Shown here: piece after piece, positions 27,275 to 36,830 of the stretch
How the letters are laid out: the number at the start of each line of letters is the position of its first letter
How positions within the stretch are numbered: position 1 is the stretch's first letter
DNA from: Cereibacter sphaeroides
GTDB lineage: Bacteria > Pseudomonadota > Alphaproteobacteria > Rhodobacterales > Rhodobacteraceae
Length of the DNA: 64,000 nt
Assembly: GCA_003243455.1 (NCBI GenBank)
Contig: QFQS01000003.1
Span: 1 to 64,000 of the forward strand
Direction of reading: 5' to 3'
Notes under the pieces: model-generated
Seen by the model: only the letters and a program-made list of their open reading frames with translations
Database searches by the model: none
Told to the model about the DNA's origin: nothing
Translations under genes and position numbers: made by a program

Positions 27275-28230
27275 TTGCCGGACCGTGCGAGCGCCCGGCG
27301 GGCGGCGGCGGCGATGCCCTCGGGCGACAGCCCGTATTCCTTGAACAGCCATTCGACCGAGCCGGTGGCGACGAAGCCTGGGAAGCCCACACGCTCGACC
27401 GGGACTGCCCGGTGGGACGAGGTAAGCTCTGCCACCGCGCCGCCGAGACCGCCGCGCACCGAGGCTTCTTCCACGGTCACGATGGCTCCGGTCTCTGCCG
27501 CCGCAAGCACCGCTTCTTCGTCCAGTGGATTGATCGTCGCCATGTTCAGCACGCGTGCCGCGATGCCTTCGGCGGCCAGTGCCTCTGCCGCCGCGACGGC
27601 GATATGCACCGTCGTGCCGCAAGCGATGATCGCCACGTCGCCGCCCTCGCGCACCGTCTCGGCGCGGCCGGCACGAAAGACGCGGTTCGGGACGTCAAGC
27701 TCTGGCACCGGCATCCGGCTGAGGCGCAGGAATACCGGACCCTCGTGGGTCGCGGCCCATTTCACCGCTTCGGCCGTCTCCCACGCATCGGCGGGGGCAA
27801 TAACGGTCAGGTTGTTCAGAACCCGCGTCCAGGCGAAATCCTCGATGGAATGGTGCGTCGGACCCAGTTCGCCATAGGCGACGCCTGAGGATTGGCCGAC
27901 CAGCTTCACGTTGAAATTGGCATAGGCGATGTCCGCCTTGACCTGCTCCAGCGAGCGTCCCGTCAGGAAACACGCGGCAGCCGAGACAAAGGGAATGCGT
28001 CCGCCATTGGCCAGCCCCGCGCCGACGCCGACCATGCATTGCTCGGCGATGCCGACGTTGATCAGCCGGTCGGGGAATTTCTTCTGGAAACCACCGAGCT
28101 TCGAAGAGCCGACTGAGTCGTTCACGACGGCCACGATGCGATCATCCTTCTCTGCCAGGGCTTCAAGGGTTTTGACCCATGCCTCGCGGCAGTCGGAGAA
28201 CCCGGCGGGTTGGGGGGCTGCATGTGCCAT
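27271..28230 (-). CDS. Transketolase, C-terminal (pyrimidine-binding) subunit
   Basis: 319 aa, starting MAHAAPQPAGFSDCREAWVK. Pyrimidine-domain hallmarks are NVGIAEQCMVGVGAGLA (catalytic Glu in IAEQ) and LGPTHHSIEDFAWTR, with a C-terminal transketolase domain (EEASVRGGLGGAVAE). It forms an alpha2beta2-like enzyme with the N-terminal subunit encoded immediately upstream (1-nt overlap). Split transketolases in sugar operons are usually pathway-dedicated. Confidence 0.9.
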   Translation of the reverse strand: MAHAAPQPAGFSDCREAWVKTLEALAEKDDRIVAVVNDSVGSSKLGGFQKKFPDRLINVGIAEQCMVGVGAGLANGGRIPFVSAAACFLTGRSLEQVKADIAYANFNVKLVGQSSGVAYGELGPTHHSIEDFAWTRVLNNLTVIAPADAWETAEAVKWAATHEGPVFLRLSRMPVPELDVPNRVFRAGRAETVREGGDVAIIACGTTVHIAVAAAEALAAEGIAARVLNMATINPLDEEAVLAAAETGAIVTVEEASVRGGLGGAVAELTSSHRAVPVERVGFPGFVATGSVEWLFKEYGLSPEGIAAAARRALARSGK

Positions 28231-29054
28231 CAGACCAGTTCCTCCATCGCCTGCGTGAATTGCGCCTCGTTCGGCACGCCGTGGTGCCAGGCGGCCTTGT
28301 TTTCCATGAAGGACACGCCCTTGCCCTTCACCGTATTCGCTATGACGCACAGCGGTTTGCCGCGGCCCTTCGGGCTGGCGCTGAATATCTCCAGCAGGGC
28401 CGGGTAATCATGCCCGTCCACCATCTCGACCTGCCAGCCGAAGGCACGGAATTTGTCGTCCAGCGGGTCGAGGCCGTTGGTCTCTTCGGTTCCAGCGCCC
28501 TGTTGCAGGCGGTTGCGGTCGACAATCAGCGTCAGGTTCTCGACCTTGCGGTGACCGGCGGTCATCGCAGCCTCCCAGTTCGATCCCTCCTGCAACTCGC
28601 CATCGCCGGTGATGACGAAGGTGCGGTAGTCGGCCTTGGTCAACTGCCCTGCGATGGCGATCCCCAGCGCCACCGGCATGCCGTGACCCAAGGGCCCGGT
28701 GTTGGTCTCGACCCCCGGCAGGTAGTTGCGGTTCGGGTGGCCGTTCAGAAGGGATTTCGGCTGCATGTAGGTGTCGAGCCAATCTTCGGGATAGTAGCCC
28801 GCCGCACAAAGCACCGTATAAAGCGCCCCGGTCGCGTGACCCTTGGACATGATGAACCGGTCGCGATCCGCCCAGTCCGGCCGCTTCGGATCAAAGCGCA
28901 TCACCCCGAAATACAGCGTTGCCATGATGTCGATGGCCGAGAAGTCGCCACCCGGATGGCCAAGCTGCGCCTCGTAGACCATCTGGAAGGCGCGGCGGCG
29001 CATCCAGAGCGCCTTCTCGCGGATCAGGGGCAGGGGATCATTGGAACGGGTCAT
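28230..29054 (-). CDS. Transketolase, N-terminal (TPP-binding) subunit
   Basis: 274 aa. It contains the thiamine-diphosphate motif GDGELQEGSNWEAAM (GDG...N type) and the substrate-site GHPGGDFSAID, SKGHATGALY and TGPLGHGM. Together with the next gene it makes a complete transketolase that transfers a ketol unit between sugar phosphates. Translationally coupled to its partner. Confidence 0.9.
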   Translation of the reverse strand: MTRSNDPLPLIREKALWMRRRAFQMVYEAQLGHPGGDFSAIDIMATLYFGVMRFDPKRPDWADRDRFIMSKGHATGALYTVLCAAGYYPEDWLDTYMQPKSLLNGHPNRNYLPGVETNTGPLGHGMPVALGIAIAGQLTKADYRTFVITGDGELQEGSNWEAAMTAGHRKVENLTLIVDRNRLQQGAGTEETNGLDPLDDKFRAFGWQVEMVDGHDYPALLEIFSASPKGRGKPLCVIANTVKGKGVSFMENKAAWHHGVPNEAQFTQAMEELV

Positions 29055-29066
29055 CGAAACCTCGGG

Positions 29067-30533
29067 TCAAAAACGGCGGGGAAAGCTAAGTGCAGGTTCG
29101 GGAGGTGTGTCGTGGTTGTAGATCGGCCAGCCAAGATAGCGGGTCACGGCCTCGTTCACGACATCGGCGTGATGGCCGCGCACCATGGCGACGTGATGCT
29201 CGAACCCGTTCTGAGTGACGAAACGCATCAACTGACGCAGGCGCGGCACTTGCGTGACGGCGATGCCGCCATCCATCGGGAAAGGATCGTCGGTGAAATT
29301 GCCCTCGCCGAGGTAGCACTTCACGGTGCCAGCGCGGTCGTCGGAGGACAGCCGGAAATAGGTCATCGGGCCGGCCTTGACCTTGCCCTTCACCGCGCCA
29401 AAGCACTTGGACTTGCCGATTACGGTGCCGAGCACGTCCAGTTCGCCGATCTCCGGCGTGTCGCCGATGAAGCTTTTGGGGAAGTTACCGCAATGTGTGC
29501 AGACGCATTTGTCGGCCTCGTAGGCGTAGTTGTTGTTCCAGTCGAGGATAGCGGGCGGCGCGCCAGAGGCGAGCGCGAGGGCATACATCGACAGCGCACC
29601 CATCACATCGACCTCGCAGGCTGAGGGCATAAGTTCCTCGCCCATCATGCTCATGGTTACGCAGGTAGCGCAGCCGAAGTTGTCCTGCAAGCTGCGCCAG
29701 CACTGGATGGCGGAGGCGTCGCATTCGTTTTCTTCGATCCAGCGGTTGACGGCCAGGGTCCACTTGGCCTGTTTGGCGATGGTCTCGGGCTTGATATGGG
29801 CGGGGATGTTTCCATAGGCCTTGATCCGCGCCATCTTCTCCAGCATCGCCGGGTCGGTGTCGGAGATCGCCCCCGCCGCGCCCATCATTTCCGACAGGTC
29901 CACCGTCACTACGGTGACACCCGCCGCTTGCAGCAGCTTTTCGGAATAACGCATCGTCTGGAATGCTCCGGTCCGCGCACCGATTGCCCCCAGACGCGCG
30001 CCTTTCAGCCCGCGAACGGTGCGGCAGACGCGCGAGAAACGTTCCAGGTCGCGCCCGAATTCCTCACCCCAGGTGTCGCAGGTGTGGGTCGTCGTCTCGG
30101 TGAAGGGCACACCGTATTGCCAGAAGTTGTTGGTGACAGAAATCTTGCCACAGAAGGCATCGCGGCGGCTGCGGACATCGACCTTGTCCGTCTCGTCATT
30201 GCTGGCTTGCAGCAGGATCGGCACATTCAGCTTTGCGCGGTTGACCAGTTCGGCAATGGCGATTTCATCCCCGAAGTTCGGAAGGCAGATCACCATGCCG
30301 TCGATCCGGTCGCGGTTAGCCTTGAAGTGGTTGGCGTAAAGCTCGGCGTCGGGGATCGACTGCACGGCGCCATTGGCCGTCGCCTCGAAGGGCATGGTGA
30401 TGACGTTCACGCCCAGCTTCTCAAGCTGCGCGAGCACCTCGTCGCGCGCCGCACGGCAGGGGGCGGGGCTGAAAAAGGCACGGCTTCCGATCACCACGGC
30501 CAGTGTCACCTTGCGGCGGATTGTTAAAGTCAT
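29067..30533 (-). CDS. L-fucose/L-arabinose isomerase-family sugar isomerase
   Basis: 488 aa from ATG 30533 (MTLTIRRKVTLAVVIGSRAF), with GGAGGAAGCG directly upstream. Typical FucI/AraA-type architecture: Rossmann-like first domain (ARDEVLAQLEKLGVNVI), middle domain with VTNNFWQYGVPFTET, and a C-terminal barrel with a cysteine-containing VCTHCGNFP. The family interconverts aldoses and ketoses with a divalent metal. First gene of the leftward operon, so it likely makes the ketose that the kinase and transketolase then process. The exact sugar cannot be read from sequence; see the pathway finding. Confidence 0.82.
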   Translation of the reverse strand: MTLTIRRKVTLAVVIGSRAFFSPAPCRAARDEVLAQLEKLGVNVITMPFEATANGAVQSIPDAELYANHFKANRDRIDGMVICLPNFGDEIAIAELVNRAKLNVPILLQASNDETDKVDVRSRRDAFCGKISVTNNFWQYGVPFTETTTHTCDTWGEEFGRDLERFSRVCRTVRGLKGARLGAIGARTGAFQTMRYSEKLLQAAGVTVVTVDLSEMMGAAGAISDTDPAMLEKMARIKAYGNIPAHIKPETIAKQAKWTLAVNRWIEENECDASAIQCWRSLQDNFGCATCVTMSMMGEELMPSACEVDVMGALSMYALALASGAPPAILDWNNNYAYEADKCVCTHCGNFPKSFIGDTPEIGELDVLGTVIGKSKCFGAVKGKVKAGPMTYFRLSSDDRAGTVKCYLGEGNFTDDPFPMDGGIAVTQVPRLRQLMRFVTQNGFEHHVAMVRGHHADVVNEAVTRYLGWPIYNHDTPPEPALSFPRRF

Positions 30534-30579
30534 CGCTTCCTCCCTGGCCGGCTGGCGCGCTTGGGCGACTCTGGCTGGC

Positions 30580-30594
30580 TTTCGATTACTTTCG
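30580..30594 (+). promoter_or_regulatory. Candidate DeoR operator at the isomerase promoter
   Basis: TTTCGATTACTTTCG: two TTTCG half-sites in direct repeat with 10-bp (one helical turn) periodicity. It overlaps or just follows the expected transcription start of the leftward promoter. A further TTTCG lies at 30621-30625 inside that promoter's spacer. TTTCG-rich direct repeats are typical DeoR-family sites (e.g. GlpR). Confidence 0.65.
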
Positions 30595-30604
30595 TTTGCT
30601 GCGT

Positions 30605-30633
30605 TTTCTAGCTTGCACGGTTTCGTATTGCAA
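30605..30633 (-). promoter_or_regulatory. Candidate promoter of the isomerase-transketolase-kinase operon
   Basis: Read on the minus strand: TTGCAA (30633-30628), 17-bp spacer, TAGAAA (30610-30605). It gives a start near 30598 and a leader of about 65 nt to ATG 30533. The candidate operator lies just downstream, suiting repression. Confidence 0.55.
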
Positions 30634-30774
30634 GCGGCGAAGATGGATGGCCCGCAGATTCCAATCGGTGTGCAATCGGCATAAAAGTCAATGGCATCAT
30701 GCTGCATCGCCGCAATTCGCGCTGCGACGCAGTATTTCGAACCTTGCCGCTTGACCTCTGCTATTCGTGAAAAG

Positions 30775-30789
30775 CGAAATTAATCGAAA
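30775..30789 (-). promoter_or_regulatory. Candidate DeoR operator at the ABC-transporter promoter
   Basis: On the minus strand TTTCGATTAATTTCG, identical at 14 of 15 positions to the site at 30580-30594. A third CGAAA lies at 30805-30809, exactly 20 bp from the inner half-site, inside the spacer of the next candidate promoter. Confidence 0.65.
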
Positions 30790-30793
30790 GCTC

Positions 30794-30821
30794 TTGACGG
30801 GAATCGAAAACAGTATTCACA
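30794..30821 (+). promoter_or_regulatory. Candidate promoter of the sugar ABC transporter operon
   Basis: TTGACG (30794-30799), 16-bp spacer, TTCACA (30816-30821), about 56 nt before the substrate-binding-protein start. The -35 is good and the -10 is weak. The TTTCG/CGAAA array covers its upstream edge and spacer. Confidence 0.45.
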
Positions 30822-30862
30822 AATGTCGCGGAGGAATCGCGCCGATTCAGGCTGCGAACTAA

Positions 30863-31819
<957 letters not shown>

Positions 31820-31835
31820 CGCGCGCATAGTGACC

Positions 31836-31868
31836 GCCCGGCGCGCCAATCTGCGCGCCGGGCCTTTT
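31836..31868 (+). terminator. Attenuating terminator after the binding-protein gene
   Basis: GCCCGGCGCGC (31836-31846), 6-nt loop, GCGCGCCGGGC (31853-31863), then CTTTT: an 11-bp stem. It separates the binding protein from the membrane components, consistent with partial termination for higher binding-protein dose. Confidence 0.75.
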
Positions 31869-31886
31869 CATTCCCGGATCGCCCTG

Positions 31887-32531
31887 ATGACCCGCTTTTC
31901 CCTGCTCGCCCTTTGCGCCGTTCTGGCGCTGGGCCTGCCGTCCTGCAAGATCGTGAAGAACAAGGCGCCGGGCGAAGGCGCCATTGCCGCCGATGCCAGC
32001 GGCGACGATGCCCGCACCGCCGCGATCCTTGACCAGACCTATGATGCCGAGTTGCTGCCGCTGATCCGCGACAAGGCCATGCCGGTTGCCGATCTGCGCA
32101 CCGCTATCGCAGGCGGGCTGGATGCCGCCGGGGCAGCCCACGGCAACCGCGGATCGGGTGAGGGTGCAGCCTGGAACTTTGCGGTCAAGGGCGAGGGTAC
32201 CGTTATATCCGCCAATCTGGAAAGCCGGTCACGGGTCGCCGATCTGGATACGGACGGCGACGGCACTGCCGACCTGAAGTTGCAACTCGGGCCGGTGGTC
32301 AAGGGAACCGCCCTGCGCGACGTCGCACCTTTCTACAAATTCGACGATTTCCGCGACCAGATCGCATTCGCGAAGCTGGGCCGCGCGCTGAACGACAAGG
32401 CAAGCGCCGCGCTGGTGCTGCCCGAGGGCGGCCTTGTGGGCCAAAAGCTGAACTTCCTTGGCGTCGTGGCGCTGAAATCCCCGACCGAGCCATGGCTAGT
32501 GACGGTGACCGAGATCGGGCCGGGGCAATGA
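31887..32531 (+). CDS. DUF2291 family lipoprotein
   Basis: 214 aa. Lipoprotein signal MTRFSLLALCAVLALGLPSC (lipobox LPSC, Cys20), then a mature domain with DQTYDAELLPLI, AWNFAVKGEGTVI and LNFLGVVAL, which matches my recollection of the DUF2291 proteins found inside ribose-type ABC operons. Role unknown; its place suggests an accessory part of sugar uptake. The stop overlaps the ATPase ATG (ATGA at 32528-32531). Confidence 0.78.
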   Translation: MTRFSLLALCAVLALGLPSCKIVKNKAPGEGAIAADASGDDARTAAILDQTYDAELLPLIRDKAMPVADLRTAIAGGLDAAGAAHGNRGSGEGAAWNFAVKGEGTVISANLESRSRVADLDTDGDGTADLKLQLGPVVKGTALRDVAPFYKFDDFRDQIAFAKLGRALNDKASAALVLPEGGLVGQKLNFLGVVALKSPTEPWLVTVTEIGPGQ

Positions 32532-34057
32532 GCGCCGACCATCCCATCGGCCTGTCGATCCGGGGCGGGGTAAAGGTCTATCCCGGAACCCGCGCGCTGA
32601 AGGGTGTGGATTTCGACCTGCGCATGGGGGCGGTCAACGTCCTTGTCGGCGAGAACGGAGCGGGAAAATCCACGCTGATGAAGGTCATCGCGGGCGTCGA
32701 GAATCTGACCGAAGGCCGGATCGAGATGGACGGCAAGACCGTCAGTTTCCGCGACAAGGCCGATGCGGTGAAGCATGGCATCGGGATCGTCTTTCAGGAA
32801 CTGAACCTGTTCCCGAACCTGTCGGTTGCCGAGAACATCTTCATCGGACGAGAGCCGGTCCGCGGCGGCATCGACATCGACACCAGGGTGCAGCTCGAGG
32901 CCACGCGCGCGCTGATGAAACGGCTGGAGCAGGACATCGAACCCGAGACGGTGCTTGGCACCCTGCGGGTCGGCCAGCAGCAGATCATCGAGATCGCCAA
33001 GGCCCTGGCACAGGACGCGCGCATCCTGATCCTGGATGAGCCGACCAGCGCGCTTTCGGCTTCCGAGGTCGAGGTGTTGTTCCGCATCATCGCCGACCTG
33101 AAGGCGCAAGGCGTGGGCATCGTCTATATCAGTCACCGTCTGGATGAGCTGATCCGCGTCGGAGACTACATCACCGTCCTGCGCGACGGCGTCATCACCG
33201 GCGAAAGGCCGATGGAGGGCGTCGATATCCCCTGGATCGTTCGCGCCATGATCGGCGAGGGGTCGAAGGAATTCCCTCGCACCGAAGCCTTCGCGCCGGG
33301 TGCCGAGGTGTTCCGGGCCGAAGACATCACCCTGCCCCGGCTGGGTGGGGGTTTTGCGGTGGACCACGTCTCACTTTCGGTTCGGGCAGGCGAAATTCTG
33401 GGCCTTTACGGCCTTATGGGTGCAGGGCGCACCGAGTTTCTGGAATGCGTGATGGCCCAGCATCCGCAATCGTCGGGTCGCTTCTTTATCGACGGCCAGC
33501 CGATGCTGGAGCGTGACGTGACCGGACGCATCGCGCGGGGCCTGGCCCTGATCCCCGAGGATCGCAAGCGTGACGGGCTGGTTCAGATCATGTCGATCCG
33601 CGAGAACCTGACGCTGTCCGCGCTGAAAAGCTTTACCCGGTTCTTCAACCTGAACCTCGCGCAAGAGGCAAAGACGGCCGCCGAGTTCATCCGCCGCCTG
33701 ACCATCAAGGTCGCCAGCGCCGAAAACCCGGTATCGAGCCTGTCGGGCGGCAACCAGCAAAAGGTGGTCATCGGCAAGGCGCTGATGACCAGGCCGAAGA
33801 TCCTGCTGATGGACGAACCCAGCCGCGGCATCGACATCGGCGCCAAGGCTGAGGTTTTCCGCACCATGCGGACGCTTGCCGCCGAGGGTCTGGGCATCCT
33901 TTTTGTCACCTCTGACCTCGATGAGGTGCGGGCGCTTTCCGACCGCATTCTCGTCATGGCGAATGGCCGGCTGACCGGAGAGTTTCCGGGCAATGCCGAT
34001 GCCGCCGACATTATCCGGGCGGCCTCGCCCGCCCAATCCAAGGATCACGCAGCATGA
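32528..34057 (+). CDS. Ribose-type ABC transporter ATP-binding protein
   Basis: 509 aa with two tandem nucleotide-binding domains, as in RbsA. The first has Walker A GENGAGKST and Walker B ILILDEPTSAL; the second has the degenerate Walker A GLMGAGRTE, signature LSGGNQQK and ILLMDEPSRGID. Energises sugar import. Coupled by 4-nt overlaps to both neighbours. Confidence 0.94.
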   Translation: MSADHPIGLSIRGGVKVYPGTRALKGVDFDLRMGAVNVLVGENGAGKSTLMKVIAGVENLTEGRIEMDGKTVSFRDKADAVKHGIGIVFQELNLFPNLSVAENIFIGREPVRGGIDIDTRVQLEATRALMKRLEQDIEPETVLGTLRVGQQQIIEIAKALAQDARILILDEPTSALSASEVEVLFRIIADLKAQGVGIVYISHRLDELIRVGDYITVLRDGVITGERPMEGVDIPWIVRAMIGEGSKEFPRTEAFAPGAEVFRAEDITLPRLGGGFAVDHVSLSVRAGEILGLYGLMGAGRTEFLECVMAQHPQSSGRFFIDGQPMLERDVTGRIARGLALIPEDRKRDGLVQIMSIRENLTLSALKSFTRFFNLNLAQEAKTAAEFIRRLTIKVASAENPVSSLSGGNQQKVVIGKALMTRPKILLMDEPSRGIDIGAKAEVFRTMRTLAAEGLGILFVTSDLDEVRALSDRILVMANGRLTGEFPGNADAADIIRAASPAQSKDHAA

Positions 34058-35109
34058 CCGCAGCCTCCGCCCAGGCCACGACTTCGGGCCAGAACTGGCT
34101 TCTACTACTGCTGCGCCTGCGCACTTTCGTAGCCTTGATTCTGGTGCTGGCCTTCTTCTCGGTCATGGCGCCGAACTTTCTGACCGCCGCCAACGCCGTG
34201 ATCGTGACAAAGCACGTCGCGCTGAACGCCTTCCTCGCCATCGGCATGACCTTTGTGATCATCACCGGCGGGATCGACCTTTCGGTCGGCTCCATCGTCG
34301 GGCTATGCGCGATGGTCTCAGGCTGGCTGGTGCTATATGGCATCGACCCCGGCCTTGGCTGGTCTATCCAGTTCAATACGCTGGAAATCACGCTGATCAC
34401 GCTGGCGGTCGGCGTCGGCGTGGGGGTGGTAAATGGCATCCTGATTACAAGGCTGAACGTCGCCCCCTTCATCGCGACGCTTGGCACGCTTTACGTCGCA
34501 AGGGGTGCCGCGCTGCTGTCATCCGACGGGCGCACCTTCCCGAACCTGTCGGGCAATCCCGAATACGGATCGGACACGTTCAGCTTTATCGGCACCGGCT
34601 CGATCATCGGCGTGCCGATGATGATCTGGCTGCTGATCGCGGTGGCCTGCCTTGCCGGTTACATCGCGCGCCGAACCCCGCTGGGGCGGCACATCTACGC
34701 GGTCGGCGGCAACGAACGCGGCGCGGCCCTGTCGGGCGTCCGGGTCAACCGGGTCAAGATGTTCGTCTACATGTTCTCGGGCTTTTGTGCCGCGCTTGTC
34801 GGCCTGATCATCGCCAGTCAGTTGCAGGCGAGCCATCCCGCGACGGGCGAGACCTTCGAACTGAACGCCATCGCCGCCGCCGTTCTGGGCGGTACCTCGA
34901 TGTCCGGCGGACGGGGCCGGATCGGCGGCACTGTGATCGGCGCCTTCGTCATCGGTATCCTGTCGGACGGGCTGGTGATGATGGGCGTCTCGTCCTTCTG
35001 GCAGACGGTTATCAAGGGTCTGGTCATCATCGCTGCCGTCGTCATTGACCAGGCGCAAAGCAAGCTGCAGGCGCGCGTTGCGCTGGCGCAGGAAGCCGCG
35101 GCGCGCTGA
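34054..35109 (+). CDS. Ribose-type ABC transporter permease
   Basis: 351 aa, highly hydrophobic, RbsC-like. It contains the family motif AIGMTFVIITGGIDLSVGSI near residue 70, VVNGILITRLNVAPFIATLG, and the EAA-type loop region AVGGNERGAALSGVRVNRVK. Forms the homodimeric membrane channel of the importer. Its start overlaps the ATPase stop. Confidence 0.94.
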   Translation: MTAASAQATTSGQNWLLLLLRLRTFVALILVLAFFSVMAPNFLTAANAVIVTKHVALNAFLAIGMTFVIITGGIDLSVGSIVGLCAMVSGWLVLYGIDPGLGWSIQFNTLEITLITLAVGVGVGVVNGILITRLNVAPFIATLGTLYVARGAALLSSDGRTFPNLSGNPEYGSDTFSFIGTGSIIGVPMMIWLLIAVACLAGYIARRTPLGRHIYAVGGNERGAALSGVRVNRVKMFVYMFSGFCAALVGLIIASQLQASHPATGETFELNAIAAAVLGGTSMSGGRGRIGGTVIGAFVIGILSDGLVMMGVSSFWQTVIKGLVIIAAVVIDQAQSKLQARVALAQEAAAR

Positions 35110-35190
35110 GCGATGGAGGGTTCTGGCCGACCGTTGCGCGATCCAAGAAAACGCCTAGGATTGCGCGATACGCAAAGGCCGGAGCCGCAT

Positions 35191-35997
35191 GTGCAGAAGC
35201 TGAACCTGGACCGCGACGGGACGATGATCGGGCTTTTGTCCGAGCCGCGCCGCAGACGCATCCTTGAGTGGATACAAGAGGAAGGCGCCGCGCGGGTACG
35301 AGAGCTTGCCGTGGCCTTTCAGGTGTCCGAGGCGACGATCCGTCAGGATCTGGAGCGGCTGGAAAGCGACGGCTACGTCACGCGCGAACATGGCGGGGCC
35401 TTTCTGAACTCCATTCCTGCGCAGGTCGGCACCATGACGCTGCACCATCAGGACAATATGGAGAAAAAGCGCAAGATCGGCGCGCTGGCGGCCAGCCTGG
35501 TGTCGGATGGCGAGACGCTGATCCTGGACGCAGGCACCACGACGACCGAGGTTGCGACGCGGCTGGTCAACCGCCGCAACCTGACGATCATCACCAACGC
35601 GCTGAACATCGCCGTCATCCTGGGTGCGGTGCCGGGCTTTGCCGTTCATATGCCGGGCGGGCAGTTCAAGGCGCCGACCTTGTCCTTGTCGGGCGACAAG
35701 TCGGTCGAGTACTTCCGCAACATCTTCGCCGGAAAGCTGTTCCTTGCCACCGCCGGTGTCGCGCTGGACGCGGGCCTGACCTACCCGAGCTTTGCCGATC
35801 TGCAACTGAAAGAGGCGATGATCAAGGCGGCGAGCCACGTCTACCTCGTGGCGGATTCGACCAAGATCAACAAATCCTCCTTCACCCGCCTTGGTGCGCT
35901 GGAGGTGGTTCATTCCTTCATCACCGATGACGGCATCTCGGACGCCGATGCGCGAGAGTTCGAGCGTCGGGGGATCGAAGTCCTGATCGCCCGCTAG
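35191..35997 (+). CDS. DeoR-family transcriptional regulator
   Basis: 268 aa from GTG 35191, which has GGAG 8 nt upstream; ATG 35224 (257 aa, MIGLLSEPRRRRILEWIQEE) is an alternative start without a clear ribosome-binding site. The N-terminal winged HTH (RVRELAVAFQVSEATIRQDL) and the C-terminal DeoRC sugar-phosphate-sensing domain (ILDAGTTTTEVATRL, ADSTKINKSS) are complete. As the last gene of the transporter operon it is the best candidate for the repressor binding the TTTCG repeats between the two operons, with a sugar phosphate as inducer (inference). Its TAG overlaps the convergent receiver gene's stop (CTAG). Confidence 0.92.
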   Translation: MQKLNLDRDGTMIGLLSEPRRRRILEWIQEEGAARVRELAVAFQVSEATIRQDLERLESDGYVTREHGGAFLNSIPAQVGTMTLHHQDNMEKKRKIGALAASLVSDGETLILDAGTTTTEVATRLVNRRNLTIITNALNIAVILGAVPGFAVHMPGGQFKAPTLSLSGDKSVEYFRNIFAGKLFLATAGVALDAGLTYPSFADLQLKEAMIKAASHVYLVADSTKINKSSFTRLGALEVVHSFITDDGISDADAREFERRGIEVLIAR

Positions 35998-36398
35998 GGC
36001 TTTCTGTTCCTGTCGCGCTGCGCGAGGCGCTGGCGAATGAAATCGGAAACCGATGTTGGGTCGTAGGGGCGCGCCAGATGCGGCCCGTCATCGCACAGCT
36101 TGGCGGCCTCTTGTGCCGCCTTGTCGACGGTGCCTGCAAGAATGATGTCGATCTGTGGATGCTCTTTCCGCAGCCACGAGGCGAAGCCGAAACCATTGAC
36201 TTCGCCGGGGGCGTCGGCGTCACACAGAACCACGTCGACGCTCATTTGCGCCTTGGCCAGAACGGTTTTCGCCTCATCTGTCGAGGCCGCCTCGATCACG
36301 ATATAGCCGCAGTGGCGCAGGTAGTTGGAAAGTTCGGTGCGGATCAGAACCTCACCGTCCACCACCATGAGAGTTTCCATTGCCTTTGCGTCGTCCAT
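35994..36398 (-). CDS. Degenerate stand-alone receiver-domain protein
   Basis: 134 aa, one CheY-like receiver and no output domain. The usual acidic pair is D14-G15-E16 (VVDGE instead of VVDDE), the phosphoacceptor Asp60 (VVLCDADAPG) is kept, and the conserved Lys is replaced by Arg110 (LARPY instead of xxKPY). Phosphorylation may therefore be weak or absent. Its start lies inside the 3' end of the upstream receiver gene (47-nt overlap). Confidence 0.82.
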   Translation of the reverse strand: MDDAKAMETLMVVDGEVLIRTELSNYLRHCGYIVIEAASTDEAKTVLAKAQMSVDVVLCDADAPGEVNGFGFASWLRKEHPQIDIILAGTVDKAAQEAAKLCDDGPHLARPYDPTSVSDFIRQRLAQRDRNRKP

Positions 36399-36822
36399 CT
36401 TCCAACCCCACGGCGCCTTGCAACGCCAGTTCCAGCGCTGCGACGATTTCCGATGTCAGGTAGGGTTTGCGGACGAAAGGGATGCCCAGCCGTGACGCCT
36501 CTTGCCCCGCATCGTGGCTGCCAGACGTCAGCACGACGGGAACATGGTCAACCCGCTTGGCGACCTGCTCGGCCAGCTGCAGACCGCTCAGCCGTCCGGG
36601 CATGTTTACGTCGCTGAGGATCACGTCAATGGCGATCCCTGAATCGAGCAGCGAGATCGCCTCGCACCCATCACGCGCCTCGACCACGGTATAGCCATCA
36701 TCCCGCAATTCGTCAGCGATGGCGATGCGGACGATGACCTCATCATCCACGACCATTACGCTTTTGTTGCGTATACCGTCCTTGCCCAAAGCAAAAAACC
36801 CGCCTGCTTGCCACTGCCCCAA
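36352..36822 (-). CDS. Stand-alone receiver-domain (CheY-like) protein
   Basis: Receiver with an intact active site: VMVVDDEVIVRIA acidic pair, VILSDVNMPG phosphoacceptor, SGSHD near the Thr/Ser position and the FVRKPY lysine. The start is uncertain: the longest frame begins at TTG 36822; a TTG at 36789 (GGCGGG 8 nt upstream, about 145 aa) is equally possible; ATG 36756 would cut the first strand. A Gly/Asn/His-rich C-terminal tail follows the domain. Part of a two-gene unit with the degenerate receiver. HWE-kinase or general-stress partners are possible but none is encoded here. Confidence 0.82.
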   Translation of the reverse strand: MGQWQAGGFFALGKDGIRNKSVMVVDDEVIVRIAIADELRDDGYTVVEARDGCEAISLLDSGIAIDVILSDVNMPGRLSGLQLAEQVAKRVDHVPVVLTSGSHDAGQEASRLGIPFVRKPYLTSEIVAALELALQGAVGLEDGRRKGNGNSHGGGR

Positions 36823-36830
36823 CCTAGGCT

